The notes beneath the pieces were generated by a model, which saw only the letters and a list, made by a program, of their open reading frames with translations, did not search any database and was not told the DNA's origin. A stretch of DNA of 64,000 bases from Odontocerum albicorne (lineage: Eukaryota > Arthropoda > Insecta > Trichoptera > Odontoceridae): the NCBI GenBank assembly GCA_949825065.1, contig OX463838.1:4876251-4940250 (forward strand). The letters are read 5' to 3'. Both the position numbers and the translations under genes were made by a program. Shown one piece after another: positions 31,962-44,711 of the stretch; the stretch's first letter is position 1, and every line of letters begins with the position of its first letter.

Positions 31962-32120
31962 TAACGTAAAGACATTTATCACATTACCATTTCTATGCTA
32001 TCGTTAACATCAGAACGTCAATTTTTATAATTCCTAAATATTTTTTTTCTTTAAAAACATATTTACTTGAGATAACAAGTTGTGCAGTGTGGAATAATGG
32101 TCTGCTTCCAAATGTTGAGA

Positions 32121-32632
32121 TTTTTTTTTATCCACTTTGCACGGATTTCTCCTGTTACACAAAGAGGGGCGGCTTCTAGCGTTAGCTTATTCGTTAGGAA
32201 TAATATCAACCAGGATTCTTTTCATACTGCTAGACGGTACCGAGAATATATCAACAGTGTCATTCAGTTGGTTCAATATCTCTATACTACGCGTGACTGA
32301 GTGTTTAGCCATGATATTCGTCCTGTAAGTTGGTATGTAGAAAAGAATGTGATTCCTTGCACGTCTATATTTATTGGGTACATATAAACTTAGTGCTTCT
32401 AGAATCGCGGGACAGTTAAAGCAACCTTGGAGAACCTTTATTACGAATATCACAATGGATTCTTGCCTTCTTGTTTCGAGGCTTCTATAGTTTCACACCG
32501 CGAGAAGTTCGGCATGGTGAGCATATTTTAGGTAATCGCCCTTGGTTCTGTACCATAGATATCTGAGGATTTTTTTTTGTATTTGTTCTATATTTTTTTT
32601 ATGTTTGAGCTGATGAGGAGCCCAAGCCCAGA
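32121..32632 (-). mobile_element. 5'-truncated copy of the intact LINE
   Basis: About 95% identical by eye to 25030-25545. The minus strand encodes MIFVIKVLQGCFNCPAILEA, LSLYVPNKYRRARNH, NIMAKHSVTRSIEILNQLND and SSSMKRILVDIIPNE to the stop. The oligo(A) tail is short (plus-strand T-run 32121-32129). The 5' break is inside ORF2. It is an inverted counterpart of 33036-33672. Confidence 0.9.
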
Positions 32633-32639
32633 CAGATGG

Positions 32640-33030
32640 TGGGGTGACGTATACAGCTTTAGGAATAATTTAATAACAACCTTTTGGAAAGTCTTATAAA
32701 AAAATATTCTTTTGAATAAACACAACACACATTCATTACGCAACCAAAAATCGAATGTGTCACTATTACTTATCAGAAGTTCTGCAAAGATTTCTTTGTA
32801 GTTCGCCTTCCCTTAGTAAGTTTTCTGTGGTTTTCTTACCAACTATGACTGTCTAAACAAATACACATGCGGAGTATCTGTATATGTTTAGACAATCACC
32901 AGCTTCCTAAACATATACTCAAATTATTAGATATACATTAATTTTAAAATATTTTTAATCTAACAGTATTATTAGTGGGTTCAAATCTTGATGAAAAGTC
33001 TGCTATCTAAACGAAGCCGACTATTTCTTG
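32640..33030. other. Spacer between two opposed LINE copies
   Basis: No gene is supported. A short inverted repeat GACTGTCTAAACAAATACAC / GTATATGTTTAGACAATC occurs at 32848-32896. Confidence 0.5.
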
Positions 33031-33035
33031 CAAAA

Positions 33036-33672
33036 CGCGTTTGATATCGGATTGTTACAAACTATTCGGTTTTATAATGAGAATATCAAGAGACTTTTAG
33101 GACCGATATCCTTCGAAACTTATATCACTATCTAATTACGACCAAATTACAATATGCATCTATAGTTTGGGCTCCTCGTCAGCTCAAATATAAAAACAAT
33201 ATAGAACAAATACAAATAAAAATCCTCAGATATCTGTGGTACAGAACAAAGGGCGATTATCCAAAATATGCTCACCATATCGAACTTCTCACCGTGAGTA
33301 ACTATAGAAGCCTCGAAACAAGAATCCATTGCGATATTCCTACTTAAGGTTTTTCAAGGTCGCTTTAACTGTCGCGCGATTCTAGAAGCACTAAGTTTAT
33401 ATTATATGTACCTAATAAATATAGCCGTGCAAGGAATCACCCTTTGTTCTACATACCAACTTACAGGACGAATATCATGGCTAAACACTAAGTCACACGT
33501 GGTATAGAGATATTGAACCAACTGAATGAATGACACTGTTGATATATTCTCGGTATCGCCTAGCAGTGTGAGAAGAATCCTGGCTAATATTCTTCCACGA
33601 ATAAGGTAACGCTAGAAGCAGCCCCTTTATGTGTAACAGGAGAAATCCGTGCTAAAAATCCGTGATAAAAAA
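33036..33672 (+). mobile_element. 5'-truncated copy of the intact LINE, plus strand
   Basis: It begins at the stretch equivalent to SRLISDCYKLLGFVMRISRE of ORF2 and runs to the ORF end, with several substitutions and frameshifts, then an A-run at about 33665-33675. It is more diverged than 32121-32632, hence older. The two copies form a 0.5-kb inverted repeat around a 0.4-kb spacer. Confidence 0.85.
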
Positions 33673-33679
33673 AAATATT

Positions 33680-35000
33680 GTTTTTTGTTATTATTATTAT
33701 CTCTAATTTTCTCGATCTTTTTCAGCACAGTTTTCTTTTTTTTACGTTACAAATTTGTTGTATCATACTCGTACAACGCAAAAAAAAGACGAATAAAAAA
33801 TAATTTGGCAACAAAAGCAGTCAAAATGTTGAAAATACCTTAGCCTTTTATTTTGCTTGTTATATTTCTTCAAATTTCTCAAATTGTACAGTACTCAACT
33901 CAACAGTAGTTTGGATATATGCTATAGTATTGTCCGGAAAAAAAAATTTTCAGGTCACACCCTAACATAGAATTGCACGTAATGCTCGTGAACGATGGTT
34001 TTCTATATTTTCAGTATTTCAGCAAAATTCCCTGTCGAAGAACGTTGGTTAAGCCCAATCGAAGCCTCGATTTAGTATTCATTAATGATAATCGGCCTTC
34101 TAGAGAGGACATCATTTTCAACTGTGGTATCATTATGAGGGTTTTTATAAATCACATTTAACACACAAGATCACTTATTACATCGTCGCCAAACACTGCG
34201 CATATATTTTTTCAATTATATCGCAGTTTTTTTGCGGTGGTGAAAATGCAAAAAGGACCGAAAAAAAACAACTTACATGGTTCCATCTTCAAAATGGCGG
34301 CTAAAACATCGCTAAAGCAGTCCCGATAAACAATGGCACAAAATTGCGTTAAATTAAAACCTTTCATAATAATATATGATACATTCAGCACGTTTGGAAT
34401 GAAGTTAACAACGAATTATTTGTCCTAACGACATCTGAGACAAACAAAACAATTTTCCCGACAGTATATTATTTTGCACATTTCTGCTTGTTTACGAGTA
34501 GATACCAAAGTTTCTGTTAAGATTCGTAAAAACGGCCAATTAGTTTTTAGTAACCAAGTTAGTGCAGTCCGACATAAATATTAATTTGTTTGTTTAGTTG
34601 GTGTTCCGGGACACAAGGGACTTCTCCCCTGCAGTGAAATATCATAACAAGGCCATAAATAACGCTTGTGAAATACTTATATTTCTTCCTGTTCCTTCCA
34701 TTTTCTGGAAAGTTATGTGCATTTCCGAGCATGTATTCAGTGACCCGTAAAACCCAAAGATATTGTTTTATTTTGCTCATGCAAAAAGTTATGAAAAGCA
34801 CAAACTACGAAAACTCATTTTTCATCAAAAATAGAGCAAACTAATTGAATTCATGCGACAAAAATGTGTTGTACATCATGACTGATACAGGATGCAGATT
34901 TGTTGCAGTTGTCGTGATGTAAGCTGTTATTTCTTACGCTAAGTAAACGGACGCATCAGATTTCATTCTTGGTGGATTCACATTAGGACTGGTTTTATCC
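33680..35000. other. AT-rich non-coding stretch
   Basis: No supported gene. The frame at 33973-34161 contains NRSLDLVFINDNRPS, faintly like the SxLDLVF motif of LINE endonucleases, but nothing else aligns. I leave it unassigned. Confidence 0.45.
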
Positions 35001-35004
35001 TTAA

Positions 35005-35632
35005 CCTTTCCTTCCCTGTGTTGGGTATCTTCTACACGTTGCTTCTAATAACCATCAATATCTCTATAAATATAATAAATACAAGGTTAAGATTTTAGGT
35101 ATTCCTCCATAATATATTTACGCATTGATTTAAAAAATAATATTAATAATAATCAGAATTTATCGACTACATCGTAAGTATTTTCGTGAATATCGGAAAC
35201 AAATTCGCATTTAAACGCTGTGAATGCCTCGATCTTGGGTCTTGACGATAGGTGAAGATTATGCAGGAAGCGCGACACTATATTCGCATCTCACTTTTGC
35301 ATACGTCACTGAATAGCGAGGAGCTCAATTGTCTCAACCTCGCAAGTGTAAGCCACGCCCGAGTTAGCCACCAACACTGCCGCGCCGCAGTAGCTGTTGA
35401 GCTGGCAACGAGACTAGATCTACGCCCGTTCCGTGAGCGTTGCCAGATGGTTTTTTAATGTTTTCAGCAAATAAATCTCAATTATTATAATTTTTAACTT
35501 CAATTATAATTAATTAAGGGGATTATTTATGAATGTTCTTATTTTTCCGATTTAAAATCGCTAATTTTTGATCGCGTACTCACTACCCAACACCGGAGCA
35601 CGCGTTTCAATTTTATCACCGTAAGGGAAGGG
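35005..35632 (+). mobile_element. TTAA MITE copy 2, piggyBac-like
   Basis: It is flanked by TTAA at 35001-35004 and 35633-35636. The ends are CCTTTCCTTCCC and, inverted, CCCTTCCCTTACGG. The left subterminal repeat has one change (CTGTGTTGGGTA) and the right one is TACCCAACACCGG. It is about 95% identical to copy 1 over 628 bases. Its 68-codon ORF (35252-35458) parallels the one in copy 1 and has no known motif. Confidence 0.9.
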
Positions 35633-35788
35633 TTAAACCCTTTTACATTCCCTCGTTTATCCCCCCTACGTATATTTTACCTTTAATTCGGAGGCTCTTT
35701 TTAGAAGAAAAAACGTGTATGGTTTGTTACGAGAGTAATGTTTTCGATTGATAATATCTCCCTTTACCATATATGAAAAATAATGTAC

Positions 35789-35995
35789 GGGTGATTGTCC
35801 GTCTTTGCGGGGCTCGTGAGTATTTGCTCACGTATGTGTTTATGGATTTTGTGGGGATGGATAGTCATTTGAATGATTTATGTGACCACGTAACTATCTT
35901 CTTTTTCTTTTGTCTGGTTGGTTGGAAGAGATTGCCACCTGGCAATAATCCCGCCAGAATATATTTGCAATAAAAGTGTTAAATAAATAAATACT
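35789..35995 (+). mobile_element. LINE 3' UTR copy
   Basis: It is homologous to 18107-18310 on the other strand. Shared blocks are GATTGTCCGTCTTTG, ATGGATTTTGTGGGGATGGA and TGGTTGGTTGGAAGAGATTG. It ends TGCAATAAAAGTGTTAAATA with a TAAA-type tail. The stem-forming GATTGCCACCTGGCAAT near the end is probably the 3' structure recognised by the element RT. Open frames here (for example 35773-35973) are not genes. Confidence 0.7.
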
Positions 35996-36530
35996 GTTCA
36001 ATTAAGACTAGTATCATGTTATATCTGAAATGTGCATGTGTTCTATCGACATAAATGAAAAATATTTAAGAGGGGTAAATTTATAATTTCTTTAGTTAGT
36101 TATAGCTTTTTGGTTTTTGTTAAATATTCAAATGTGGAGTTCCACAACTTTAAGCCAAAACATTTGATATATTTCAATATAAATATTCAGTAACACAAAA
36201 AATGCCGCTATATCATTATCTGTCTCCATAAGGCTATAGCAAAAATATTAGCCGATTGTCTATGAGTTTAATTTCCTTACCCTTTGTGACTTTGGGTCAG
36301 ATCTGTCAAAAATATGTGATAGCTAAAGTATAACAGCCTGCACATAATAAACCAATTTATACACAGGCGTCTTTCATCCACATAATGACTTACTATCATA
36401 CTAGATCACACTTGATAGCCTATAAGTTATCGCACTAGATGCATGAATTTGAAGATGGTAATTAAAATGATTAATGAAATATCTGATAATTGTATAAGAC
36501 GGAAAATATAAATAAAAGGGCTGAGTAAAT
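35996..36530. other. AT-rich non-coding stretch
   Basis: Nothing is recognised here. Confidence 0.5.
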
Positions 36531-36533
36531 TTT

Positions 36534-37577
<1,044 letters not shown>

Positions 37578-37644
37578 TTGTTAACAATAATCATTTGCAT
37601 TAAAATTATTGATTTTCATAGGGGCCCTTCACGAACTAAATTAA

Positions 37645-37850
37645 ACCCCTTTATAATTTACGTTACCACTACAAATCATACAAAAAGATGACACATGTAC
37701 TCGTTGTTTAATTAGAATAATGCGTCACTTGATAATGGATAATCATTCATATTTATTTATTACATTATTAATTTATTCGATTATAATTTACCACTACAAC
37801 TCATACAAAAAAGATGACCTATGTAGTTTATTAAGAATAATGCGTCTCTT
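37645..37850. repeat. Satellite array, right part
   Basis: The 124-bp units resume after the mitochondrial fragment (CCTTTATAATTTACGTTACC) and decay after about two partial units. The last recognisable block is GATGACCTATGTAGTTTATT. The 65 bases between 37578 and 37645 match neither the satellite nor cox1. Confidence 0.85.
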
Positions 37851-38069
37851 CTGACCCTGGGTTTGCGGGTTTGATTGCTTCTTGTACTATTTTTTTTTCT
37901 TTTATAGTTTCCACCCAGATACCTAAATCTAGTTTTCTGTTGATCGGAAAATGTTGAAATATAACGATACCTACGGAATCCATCCCCGTTCAAAACCAAT
38001 TTAATTAATCAGGGTTCCATACTGATTTTTACAAAATACCTGTTGAAGAACTTTCTCGTCAATTGATAG

Positions 38070-38160
38070 AGATCGTCACATGACAATAAGCCCCTTAATA
38101 TTGTACTACTATTTGTACATATTGTACTACATGACAATAAGCCCCTTCATATTGTTTTAT
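38070..38160. repeat. Short tandem duplication beside the mariner MITE
   Basis: ACATGACAATAAGCCCCTT occurs twice (about 38078 and 38129), each followed by ATATTGT. The interval holds ATTGTACTACTATTTGTACA. Confidence 0.8.
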
Positions 38161-38163
38161 ATA

Positions 38164-38624
38164 TTGAGTGTTAACATAAGTTGAGTCCGTTTTTTCCAAA
38201 TTTAAAAATGAGCACCAAAAGTAAAACAAAATGCTAAATGTTATACGTCATTCGAAAGAAAATTTTCTGCTCTACGAGATATTGTGCTTGTTTTTACGTT
38301 ACATATATTATTTTATTTAATTACGAGTCTTCAAAATGGAATATCAAGTAGACGAAAGTGAGCATTTTCGACACCTCCTTCTGTTCGCGTTCAATCGAGG
38401 GAATAAAGCTGCCAAAGCTGCTCGCGATATTTGCGAAGTGTACGGTGAAGATGTTACGAATGAAAGGACAGCTCGTCGATGGTTTTTGCGTTTCAAAGAT
38501 GGTAATTTCGACCTGAAAGACAATTCTTTCGAATGACGTATTACCTTTACCATTTTATTTTACTTTTGGAGCTCATTTTTAAATTTGAAAAAAAAAAACG
38601 GACACAACTTATGTTAACACCTAA
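38164..38624 (+). mobile_element. 461-bp mariner MITE
   Basis: The inverted ends read TTGAGTGTTAACATAAGTTG (left) and TTAGGTGTTAACATAAGTTG (right). Pairing continues for about 60 bases (GTCCGTTTTTT, CAAATTTAAAAATGAGC, CAAAAGTAAAA). TA is duplicated at 38162-38163 and 38625-38626. Only the N terminus of a transposase is left inside. It is a deletion derivative that keeps long ends. Confidence 0.92.
38336..38536 (+). pseudogene. Mariner transposase N-terminal remnant
   Basis: The 66-residue open frame EYQVDESEHFRHLLLFAFNR, GNKAAKAARDICEVYGEDVT, NERTARRWFLRFKDGNFDLK D is the paired-like helix-turn-helix of a mariner transposase, of the type carrying EHFRHxLLF and ARRWFxRFKxGxFDLKD. The frame ends shortly after that motif and runs into the right terminal repeat. 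The whole catalytic domain is deleted. Because this part alone is intact, a DNA-binding-only peptide is conceivable. I have no sign of expression. Confidence 0.85.
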
Positions 38625-39295
38625 TACAATGAAAGTATAATCAAACATAAATAAGGCGTTTTAATACTTTTTGCTATATTACTTTATGAAAAAAAAAATG
38701 GCTTTATTTTAAACAAAAAACAAGGAATGTGATATTTATTAAACCACTTGGACCATATAATATTGTTTATAGTTAAGGCATTAGTTTCACGAGAAAATGG
38801 TAATATATTCAAAATAAATACAATTGATTTGCCAGAATCTATTGTATACAATACAACAAATATTGAACAATTTGAAATTATTTCTTTTCTATGCATCCAG
38901 AATGCTAAATGATTCGTACTTGTTGCAACCCGTGAAATATTCACGGAAGTAAAACAAATTCTACGTTTATGAAAATATATATTCATAAATGTAAAATTGG
39001 TTTATATATGTCATTTATACATCGTCCCCTTTCACATCGGTTCAAAAATTGTTAGCTAGGTATTTAAAATTCGTTCAGTATCACGGACCCACCGAGATTC
39101 AAATTTATAATAACTTTCGGAGAGAATCCAAGTATTCCTCTCTCGCTCTCTTGTATTCAAAATTCAATTCTCGTCTTCTTTCTTTGACGACAACCATCGT
39201 ATGAGTTTTGGCCTATTTATATTATAATTCTGCCAAATTGCCATCGAATAATAGTTTGTTTTATCTACAAATAATTAAAATATATTCATTTAATC
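38625..39295. other. AT-rich stretch with a Penelope 5' scrap
   Basis: TTGTTTATAGTTAAGGCATTA at 38764-38784 is identical to the start of the Penelope hairpins at 12148 and 52947. It is a 21-base remnant with no other part of the element. Otherwise nothing is supported. Confidence 0.4.
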
Positions 39296-39299
39296 GTAA

Positions 39300-40440
39300 G
39301 TCAATATTCTCACTTTGATTCCAACGTTGTCAGAATACCTATGACTTTGGTCACATTTATTCAAAAAATCAAAAAATATTTTCCGTGCCACAGTTATTTT
39401 TTCTACTATTTCTAAAGTTGTTAGAAAATATATTTTTCTTTAATCGTAGAAATGACGTTTGTTTCACTTTCTTGTGTCATGTTTATATTATATACTCGTA
39501 TTTTTGATAAAATAAATAAATCACTTATTTTAAATTTTATATAACCTAATATATTTTATTTAAGTTAACTAAATAAATTTAATACGAGTTTAAAGTAAAC
39601 AACTAGTGTTTTGTTAATTTTACTAACAATTTGTTGGAATATGTTTTATTTGGGTCAAATTTAGTAAAACAATTAATTCTCCATTCTACGGCCAAATTTT
39701 AACCTTATTTTCAATGTTGTGAAAATAAATATTATTATGGTTATATTTATTGAAACAAGCAATCATTTTATTTTCAGCGGCTAATTTTTCTACCTTGTTA
39801 CCAGCGTTGTAAGACGACCTATTATTTCGGTCTAATTTATAAAAAACTAATAAAAGTCCCTTTACTTCCCATGGCTTATTTTTTTACCTTATTCCCAGCG
39901 TTGTAAGTCCACCTATTATTTTGGTCTAATTTATTAAAACAAATAAAAATCACTTTCCTTCCCATGGCTTATTTTTTTACCTTATTCCCAGCGTTGCAAG
40001 TCGACCTATTATTTCGGTCTAATTTATTAAAACAAATAAAAATCACTTTCCTTCCCATGGCTTATTTTTCTAACTTATTTCCAGCGTTGCAAGACGGTCT
40101 ATTAATTTTGTCTAATTTATAAAAACAAATAAAATCACTTTCTTTCCCATGGCTTATTTTTTCACCTTATTCCCAGCGTTGCAAGACGTCCTATTATTTT
40201 GGTCTAATTTATAAAAACAAATAAAAATCCCTTTGCTTCCTATGGTATATTTGTCTATCTTTTTTTTTTTTTCAAGGTGATCTATGATTTTTTTTTATAT
40301 TTATTGGGACAAATGAAAATCATTTTCCATTCTATGGCAAATTTTTATACCTTGTTTCTTGTTAGAAATACGACCTGTGATTTTGGTCAGATTTATTAAA
40401 AAAAGGAAAACCCTTTTTCCATATGTGGCTGTTTTCAAGT
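39300..40440. repeat. Degenerate satellite, period about 102 bp
   Basis: A unit of TTTGGTCTAATTTATTAAAA, CAAATAAAAATCACTTTCCT, TCCCATGGCTTATTTTT and ACCTTATTCCCAGCGTTGCA recurs from about 39650 to 40260. The central units (39840-40160) are nearly identical. Units decay outward on both sides. This is the usual picture of an array homogenised in the middle and mutating at its edges. Confidence 0.9.
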
Positions 40441-41805
40441 TAGTAAAATATGGTATATCTATAATTTAGGTTACATTTATTAAAACAAACATTAAAACAT
40501 TTTACTTCTTTGAAAAATATTACAAGACAACCCCTAACTTTCTGGTTTGTATTAAATATTTAAATTTAGAGTTTAAATTATACCTTGACATTTTTTATTT
40601 AAAATTTTCTTTCAAATGGGAAAATGTTTTTACTCAGAGCAAAGCATGAGATAAAACCGCGAGATAGTAAGTCGATTCCTTTGAGATTTGTTCAGAGTGT
40701 ACTGGGCAAAGATATAATACTAGCTACTTATATGCAGGTGTCTATATTATACGTTTTCTGCTTCTATTCTAAGAAATCCAAACAGCGTATTTCAAATTCT
40801 TGTTTTGAAATATGAGTATATATAAATGTATTGTAAATAAAAGGAATATAAAGAAAACTTAAATAAAATCTAAAAAATTATGTCAATCTGTTTATAATAT
40901 GATAAATCTTTTCTTTAATTTTGAAATATGTTTTAAAATTACCATCATACTAAGATATCTTCAGTGCCTCAAAGTAAAATGTCGAATATAATTGTTGTGA
41001 TTATAAAAATAGGGGAGGTTTATAGAATTTGAAATGTAATGCTTACGTTAGGTTGGTTGTAAAAGGAAAATTTTGATAAGTTTTACACAAAAAAGGATTG
41101 TCTGCAAGTGTTTCCCAAATCTGCTTTCATCATTGATATCTTAAATACTTTGAGGCAGACAAAGATCGATCCAACTGAAATATTACTCAGGGAAACGAAA
41201 TTTTACCAAAAATGAATATCACCCATTAATTAAATATCACACAATTATAATTTGACTGTAACAATTAGAAAATAAGTATGTTAAAATGACAGAAATACAC
41301 TATTTCTGACTGAAACGTAATGGAATTTTATGCACACTTGAAACAATACCCAAATATCTAAAAATCGAATACATCACAATTTACTTTGAAAATTTGAACA
41401 GAGAAAAAAATTATGTCTGGCACTGATGTATCATAAGTAAGTAAAGTGATACAAAATGATCTGTATGTAAAAACACAATGATAAATTTGAGGATTAGTTG
41501 TACTATGTCTTATATGTTAGTATATAAAAGGTTCAGTACAACTAGTTGAACTATTATTACTGTGTAACAATTTCTTCCAACTAACTGGAAAGATGTTTAA
41601 AGGGTTTGCATGTTTACCAGACAGGAATCATTTAAAAAAAATCTGAGCTCAACGGAAATTATACCCGTAACCCCCCCGGTCATGTTTTTGAATTACACTT
41701 TGGTAAATAAAATTTTAAATATTTTTTGAGAACAGTTTGTTATTGAAAAACATATTTTATATTTATTACGAATATATCTAAATAATTTTAATAACAACTC
41801 TATAT
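40441..41805. other. AT-rich non-coding stretch
   Basis: A 63-codon frame at 40624-40815 is open but has no recognisable feature. Nothing else is supported. Confidence 0.45.
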
Positions 41806-41809
41806 AACT

Positions 41810-42580
41810 TTGATATACATAATGTGCAAATCAGCTTATAAAACTCTAGGATTTGTAATGAGAATCTCTAAGTCGTTTGAAAACCAAATGGTGCTCAAAA
41901 TGTTGTTTAATTCATTGATCCGTAGCAAACCAGAAAGCAATGCTTGCATTTGGAGCCCGGTGGGGGCGCAGAACTCGCTCATGGTGGAGAAAGTACAAAA
42001 AAATATATACGATATCTCTGTATGAGTGAGTTTGGTGTCTATTCATGGCTTTATCCTCAGTTTCTGCTGGGCATGCTCGGTATAACTCCTTGAGCGTAAG
42101 AAGAGATCTACGTCTCCTGTTATACGTTGTCAAACTCGTTCGAGGAATTGTGAGCTGTCCAGCATTACTACAAAGATTAGCTTTAAATGTTCCTAACAAT
42201 TACACTAGACTGCGCCGGCAAGAACTGTTCTCAATAATATACCCAAGAACGGGTCTTCCAGCCGCTATGCCTGTTGGAAGGCCCTTAACTTTTTTGAACG
42301 GGACTGCTTCGGATATTGACATATTTCATATCACGTTACCAAAAGCAAAAGTAAGTTTTCTTCTAAGATTAAGCGCGTTAGAAAGCACCCATCAACGTAC
42401 TTAAGTGACTTTGAATTTAAGTGTATGTTTGTGTGTATATATGTATGCATATACATAATTTTTTTATTTTGTATGTTTTTTTTTATTCTATATAATTTTT
42501 CTTTCTTTTAATGTTAACATTTTTTTGTATTTTTCAAAGTAATTGGGCTAAGCCTGTTTTGAGAAAATAATAAATTAATA
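41810..42580 (+). mobile_element. LINE relic, RT C-terminal region
   Basis: Three frames on the plus strand read, in order: SAYKTLGFVMRISKSFENQM; LFNSLIRSKPESNACIWSPV; and, after a shift, LSVRRDLRLLLYVVKLVRGI, SCPALLQRLALNVPNNYTRL, DIDIFHITLPKAKVSFL. These follow the same order as residues 770-950 of the intact LINE ORF2 (LGFVMRIS, LIRTKLEYAS.VW.P, CPAILEALSLYVPN, DIFSVP), but at low identity. It is a different, older lineage of the same group. The 3' UTR ends about 42575 with AATAATAAATTAATAT. Confidence 0.8.
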
Positions 42581-42864
42581 TATAAAAAATGGATGAAATT
42601 TCATAAGAAATTATTGAAACAACGATAACGCTGTTTTCAAACAAAGTTATGCGAATTCTGGATTCCTGTTATAATTAAAATTAAAGTTGCTCTTGAAAAG
42701 ACATATGTGGGAATAGTTTTCATATAAAATATCGTAAAAAATGTTTTATTCGTAATCTTCTATGCAAAAAACGAAATACGTTGTAAAATGCTGAGATAAA
42801 AAGATCGTTATTGTTAAAAAAACTGACAGCGATTAAAAGAATAGTTTATCAAATAGATTTTTTT

Positions 42865-43110
42865 TACTCTTCTGCGTCATGGCCTCAATGTTGAGGAACG
42901 TGACCCAGAATAACGTTCTTGTATCTCATGCGCATTATTCCTCAGTCTTCTTGACACTCTGCCGTTAGCAGAGCTTGTGGCAATGACGGTCTCGTATCAC
43001 TCTTCATCTGTTCACTCTATGTGATCCATATCTGTTCCTGTTATCCTTTATGTTGCCAGTTATGTGTTCACTGTTTTTATAATTACTTGTGCGACACTTC
43101 TCAACATATT
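42865..43110. repeat. GC-richer block, probably a retroelement remnant
   Basis: The stretch around ATGTTGAGGAACGTGACCCA and TGCCGTTAGCAGAGCTTGTG is markedly GC-richer than its surroundings, and has no clear frame. I recall similar sequence in insect repeats but cannot assign it. Confidence 0.25.
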
Positions 43111-43287
43111 CCTATTAGTGATGGAGGCATAATACAAAAATTGGCGGACCACACAGTTGCTTAGTTCCTTCAGGGAAAAAAACTCTTAAATTTAGTGTAA
43201 TACTTGAATTCGTTTATATTGATTAACATGCTTTATTTTGCCATACTTTTCAAGTTCAACATATATTTTTTCCTATTGTTTTGATCT

Positions 43288-43867
43288 TTTTTTTTTTTTA
43301 TTAAACAAGTAAATTATTGTACAAACATTTGTCAAGGCTATACCTATATACAAATTTATAACTTAACTAATATTAATTATATGTTATAATTTATGAACTT
43401 ACTTAATCTTATTTTCCTACATATCATTTTATTTTATTTATTCAATCTTAATATATGAGATCTTAGAAATAATTAACACCTACATACTACTTATAACTAG
43501 ATAACAATTTTTACACTAATTATTTAGCAAAAACAAGTCCACTCGTTCAGGCTACTTGTATTCCATCACATTCACTCAGACTTTGGTCGTCCCATCTAAT
43601 ACTGAGGGTGGACTAGTCAGGCAACAGATAATGCTTCGGGAGCTTGTGCTTATAACGGAAGGGTAGGTCGGATTTACTCTCGTAAGCCCCCAGGGCAGCG
43701 ACTAAGGGATTGCTGTAATTTTGTTGGCTTTTATAGAACTTCACGGTCCAAGCAAGCATGTGGTGTTGTAGGGTTTCTTCTCGCTGTTCAGCGTGAAGTC
43801 GGGTAAGATTTGTTCTGAGATGGGTGTTAAAAGATATCTTGAATGCCTTGTTCTGCACTCTCTGGAA
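43288..43867 (-). mobile_element. 5'-truncated LINE with 36-bp TSD
   Basis: Direct repeats of 36 bases with one mismatch (AAGTTCAACATATATTTTTT / AAGTTCAACACATATTTTTT, then CCTATTGTTTTGATCT) stand at 43252-43287 and 43868-43903. Between them a minus-strand LINE fragment runs from within the RT ORF to an oligo(A) (plus T-run 43288-43299). The coding part reads FQRVQNKAFKISFNTHLRTN, QHHMLAWTVKFYKSQQN and KHKLPKHYLLPD, then a stop. Its 3' UTR matches 15415-15794. Confidence 0.92.
43613..43867 (-). pseudogene. LINE RT C-terminal remnant
   Basis: The open frame enters from the 5' truncation point and ends at 43613. Its start FQRVQNKAFKIS resembles the LQRVQNKALR motif near the end of Jockey/R1/I-type RT proteins. 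About 84 codons remain and no stop interrupts them, so the insertion is fairly young. It cannot move itself. Confidence 0.8.
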
Positions 43868-44289
43868 AAGTTCAACACATATTTTTTCCTATTGTTTTGA
43901 TCTAACAAGTCTTAAAATTATGAATTGTTTTATAAAGGTTTTTATTCGTGTTTGTTATGTTTGGTCCTTGTACGAATTAGGGAAATCTGTAATGTGGGAA
44001 ACTTGAAAAAATAAATAAATTTTAATCGTCTTCGGCTCCATAAATCGAATACTCCAGCTTAGGTCACTGAAGTAGACACATAACCCAAACGTGCCGGCAA
44101 TACTAACGCGCATAGAAAAATAATCGATGTAAAAAATAAAAAGTATCACTAAATTGAGAAAAAAAGAATGAGACCAGACTTAGATACGTTTTTATTTTTG
44201 ATTTTGGTACAATTTCGAATCGATCTGTTACCGCAGGTGGAAAATAAGTGTCGCATAAGTCAGACCTAAAAGGTCGTCAAAAAATGCAA

Positions 44290-44640
44290 TTAATTTATCT
44301 ATCATCATCATCTCGGTCGTATCTTATTACTGAGGGCTACAATTTATCAGATGTTGATGGTATAGGTTATGAAAAAAAAACGTTTCCACCCCTCCCGTTC
44401 GCTTGTTATTTGCATGGCAGCATATAGGCTTCTCTCAGTTAATTCTTGCACCTGATAGCTCTATCTTGCCTAAGCTCTGTCTCTGCATCTTCTAGCTGGC
44501 ACACTTTCTATGACCACCAATTTGTCCAGATTATCTGGTTTACCTCTAGAAATGTGCCCGAGGAACGCTGAAATACGCTGGAAGCATATTCAGTACAGTT
44601 GTACAGTCACATTTAACTCCCGGAGTATAGAGTCATTCGT
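44290..44640 (-). pseudogene. RTE-type ORF2 tail with (GAT)n 3' end
   Basis: Minus-strand translation: FQRISAFLGHISRGKPDNLD, KLVVIESVPARRCRDRA, then a stop, ARWSYQVQELTERSLYAAMQ and ITSERE. This follows the RTE pattern (FGHI.RG...LVV.GKV.GKR.RGRSPARW..Q+...). The 3' end is CGAGATGATGATGATAGATA, a trinucleotide tail as many RTE elements have. Stops show decay. Confidence 0.75.
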
Positions 44641-44711
44641 TTTTCTCGTAGTCTACGGGATATCTAGCGTTTGATACTATCGTCTCATCTCTAAGGAATC
44701 CTTTTTTAATA

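Noticed and set aside
21859..35458. Two similar 68-codon ORFs (21859-22065 and 35252-35458) suggesting a conserved gene
   Set aside because: Both lie in TTAA MITE copies of high overall identity. The third copy (54533-55154) breaks the frame, so there is no coding constraint.
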